Positions 13,178 to 14,906 of a stretch of DNA of 14,906 nucleotides are shown here, piece after piece. Under the pieces are notes generated by a model. That model saw only the letters and a program-made list of their open reading frames with translations. It was not told where the DNA came from and did no database searches. Source of the DNA: CAYTSW01 sp964440605 (GTDB taxonomy: Bacteria; Planctomycetota; Phycisphaerae; Phycisphaerales; UBA1924); assembly GCA_964440605.1 (NCBI GenBank), contig CAYTSW010000068.1, positions 1 through 14,906 of the forward strand, read 5' to 3'. The first letter of the stretch is position 1. Each line of letters begins with the position of its first letter. The translations under genes and the position numbers were made by a program.

Positions 13178-14536
13178 TTACGCGGTGCTTTCGCGGGCGC
13201 GGCGGAAGGGGTTGTCGTCGTCGAGAGCCATCGGGTCGGAGGGGGCGGTGTCGACGCCGGCGGGGTGGAGCGGGCTGAAGCGTGAGCCGGCCATGGGGAC
13301 GCGGCGGTTGACGTTGCGCGTCTGGAAGAGCGCGGGCGCCACGGCGAGGATGACGGCGATGAGCGCGGCGTTCATCAGCGCCATCTGCCACCACGCGGTC
13401 CACTCCAGGCGGAGCATGATGCTCGTCGCGACGACAATGCCCAGCGAGACCGGGATGAGCGTGCCCCAGCAGAGCTTGAGCACCTGGTCGTAGCGGATGC
13501 GCGGCAGCGTCCAGCGGATGACCATCATGAAGACGACGAGCAGGACGATTTTGTTGAAGAAGACGAAGGTCTTGGCGATGGCGGCGAGGAGGCCCGTGGC
13601 CTCGGGGTGGGTGAGCGCGACGCCGGGGAGGTGGTAGCCGCCGAGGAAGAGGAGGGCAAAGAAGGCCGAGGAGGTGATCATGTGCGCATATTCGGCGAGG
13701 AAGAAGAGCGCGAAGCGCATCGCGGAGTACTCGGTGTGGTAGCCGCCGACGAGCTCCTGCTCGGCCTCGGCGTTGTCGAAGGGCGCTCGGTTGGCCTCGG
13801 CGAGGATGCAGGTGAAGAAGAGGACGGCTGCGATGGGCTGGTAGACGAGGAACCAGCCGTTGCGGGCCTGCTCTTCGACGATGACGGTGGGGGAGAAGGA
13901 GCCGATGAGCAGCAGCGTGGCGAGGATGGTGAGGCCGAGGGGGATCTCGTAGGAGATCATGCCGGCCGAGGCGCGGAGGCCGCCGAGGAAGGAGTACTTG
14001 TTGTTGGAGGCCCAGCCTCCGAGCGTGACCCCGTAGATGCCCAGCGATGCGATGGCGAGGAGGTAGATGAACCCGACGTTAACATCGGCGACCATGACGG
14101 AGGCGTAGCCCGCGGCGACCCACTCGCGCCCGAAGAGCTCGATGGAGGGGACGATGATCTCGCCGCCCCAGGGGATGATCGCCCAGCCGATGAAGGCGGG
14201 GATGACGCTGAGCATGGGGGCGAGCGAGAACAGGATCTTGTCGGCGCCGCGGGGCATGTAGTCCTCCTTGAGGAGGAACTTGAGCCCGTCGGCGAGGGAC
14301 TGTCCGAGGCCCCAGAAGCCGAAGCCGCGGAAGAGTTTCTGGAGGATGGGGAGCCCGAGGTCGAAGCCGACGCGGTTGGGCCCCATGCGGTCCTGGATAT
14401 AGGCGGAGATCTTGCGCTCGAAGTAGATGAGGATGGGGATGGTCCCCAGGATCAGGTGGATCATGACGAGGACGACGACAATCCCGACGAAGACCTGGGG
14501 AGCCATCGGGAACAGGCTGTCAAGCAGTGTTTCCAT
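13178..14536 (-). CDS. nuoH: NADH-quinone oxidoreductase subunit H (complex I membrane arm)
   Basis: This 452-residue multi-helix protein forms part of the quinone-binding site and the junction between the membrane and peripheral arms of respiratory complex I. The signatures are ERKISAYIQDRMGPNRVG (residues 40-57) and FDNAEAEQELVGGYHTEYS starting at residue 253, both strongly conserved in NuoH/ND1. About eight long hydrophobic segments are present from residue 13 to about 402. The last ~45 residues are a hydrophilic tail (NRRVPMAGSRFSPLHP...), longer than in many NuoH proteins. nuoI, its usual downstream partner, is not here; ruvX follows instead, and the upstream gene is not nuoG. The start has no Shine-Dalgarno; TACACT lies eight bases upstream. 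The first 17 bases overlap the upstream gene's end. Confidence 0.96.
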   Translation of the reverse strand: METLLDSLFPMAPQVFVGIVVVLVMIHLILGTIPILIYFERKISAYIQDRMGPNRVGFDLGLPILQKLFRGFGFWGLGQSLADGLKFLLKEDYMPRGADKILFSLAPMLSVIPAFIGWAIIPWGGEIIVPSIELFGREWVAAGYASVMVADVNVGFIYLLAIASLGIYGVTLGGWASNNKYSFLGGLRASAGMISYEIPLGLTILATLLLIGSFSPTVIVEEQARNGWFLVYQPIAAVLFFTCILAEANRAPFDNAEAEQELVGGYHTEYSAMRFALFFLAEYAHMITSSAFFALLFLGGYHLPGVALTHPEATGLLAAIAKTFVFFNKIVLLVVFMMVIRWTLPRIRYDQVLKLCWGTLIPVSLGIVVATSIMLRLEWTAWWQMALMNAALIAVILAVAPALFQTRNVNRRVPMAGSRFSPLHPAGVDTAPSDPMALDDDNPFRRARESTA

Positions 14537-14906
14537 GGGGCGGGAGTGTAGCGGGGCGGGTTTGGTCGGGTGGTGCGCACTTGCGCCGGCCAGGGAGGAA
14601 GCGGGTGGTGCAGGCCATCACGGTGACAAGCACGAAAGCCAACGCTGTGAGCGCAGTCGGGCGAGGTTCGATTCGTCTCATCTTGTAGGGTGCTACGGCG
14701 GCGGATTGGAAGGACCCGTCTGGATACACACTTCCGAGTACGACCGACTCTTCATTGAGGCGAAGAGTCCACTGGTTCCCTGACGCCGAACGGGCCCCTG
14801 CCCGATCGAGCAGTTGATCCATCATCTTTGTCGTCAACGGATGTTCGAGTCCACTCGGATCCGCAAGCATCAGTGGTCCATCGTCGGACCGCCGCAACAC
14901 TTCTAG
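14520..14906 (-). CDS. 3' part of an unrecognised small membrane protein
   Basis: The frame is open from the window edge (14906) to a TGA at 14522-14520, so at least 128 codons belong to it and the start probably lies outside; a GTG at 14900 is possible. The visible part has a polar N-terminal half (LADPSGLEHPLTTKMMDQLLDRAG..., NQWTLRLNEESVVLGSVYPDGSFQ), one hydrophobic helix (PTALTALAFVLVTVMACTTRFL) and a basic/Pro-rich tail. Base composition is lower in GC than in nuoH. It overlaps the nuoH start by 17 bp on the same strand, which fits co-transcription. No family is recognised, and whether it is a real gene is only moderately certain. Confidence 0.55.
   Translation of the reverse strand, partial: LEVLRRSDDGPLMLADPSGLEHPLTTKMMDQLLDRAGARSASGNQWTLRLNEESVVLGSVYPDGSFQSAAVAPYKMRRIEPRPTALTALAFVLVTVMACTTRFLPGRRKCAPPDQTRPATLPPHGNTA
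14545..14550 (-). promoter_or_regulatory. TACACT -10-like hexamer 8 bases before the nuoH ATG (leaderless candidate)
   Basis: The minus strand reads TACACT, CCCGCCCC, ATG. The same hexamer is used before metG. It lies within the 3' end of the preceding small gene, so nuoH could have an internal promoter. Confidence 0.5.

Noticed and set aside
12616..13278. A plus-strand open frame containing repeated GRDARAT peptides
   Set aside because: The peptide repeat is the known translation artefact of an interspersed palindromic DNA repeat, and the rest is antisense to ruvX.
13607..14551. A 314-codon plus-strand open frame opposite nuoH
   Set aside because: Very Glu/Asp/Gly-rich mirror of hydrophobic NuoH codons; nuoH signatures are unambiguous.

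Overview
The window looks like a piece of a draft or metagenome-derived genome from a high-GC Planctomycetota bacterium, most likely class Phycisphaerae. This assignment is inference from several traits. One secreted protein ends in a PAPS-helix-RRRR variant PEP-CTERM tail. Small zinc-ribbon proteins carry a CGYxLxGL...RCPECG-like motif. A degenerate 27-bp repeat of the type that spells GRDARAT in translation lies between two genes. A very large GspK-like protein carries the TRSDVF motif that I associate with planctomycete and verrucomicrobial pseudopilin-like proteins. A run of exactly 100 Ns (2130-2229) marks a scaffold gap of unknown real size.

Layout. Positions 1-5057 hold one giant plus-strand gene, GspK-like and probably the end of a type II secretion/pseudopilin operon, closed by a strong intrinsic terminator. 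At 5091-6409 an rluA-type rRNA/tRNA pseudouridine synthase overlaps a YdcZ/DUF606-type small membrane transporter by one base. The transporter's 3' end overlaps, convergently and by 140 bp, a minus-strand gene for a secreted protein of unknown function (6270-6938). Divergent from that is a single-RRM RNA-binding protein (7015-7254), followed by a PEP-CTERM-like exported protein (7410-8093) with its own terminator. From 8186 to 9920 come two zinc-ribbon proteins on the minus strand enclosing an unrecognised plus-strand gene. A solitary TetR regulator (9973-10584) follows, then 431 bp without a convincing gene. The last 3.9 kb is minus strand: metG, ruvX (yqgF), nuoH and the 3' part of an unrecognised small membrane protein that runs off the window.

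How the genes relate. Most are housekeeping: translation (metG, rluA, ruvX, RRM protein), respiration (nuoH) and envelope/secretion (GspK-like, PEP-CTERM-like, secreted unknown). I do not see an accessory island, phage, IS element, CRISPR array or RNA gene. Short co-directional runs (rluA with the transporter; nuoH, ruvX and metG) may be co-transcribed, but neighbouring functions do not form one pathway.

The most interesting signal concerns how genes start. Six genes (rluA, the genes starting at 8563, 8640 and 9920, metG and nuoH) have no convincing Shine-Dalgarno sequence. Instead each has a TANNNT -10-like hexamer exactly 6 or 8 bases before its ATG, which is the geometry of leaderless transcription. 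Five other genes have ordinary Shine-Dalgarno sequences and no such hexamer. The window thus seems to contain two initiation modes side by side.
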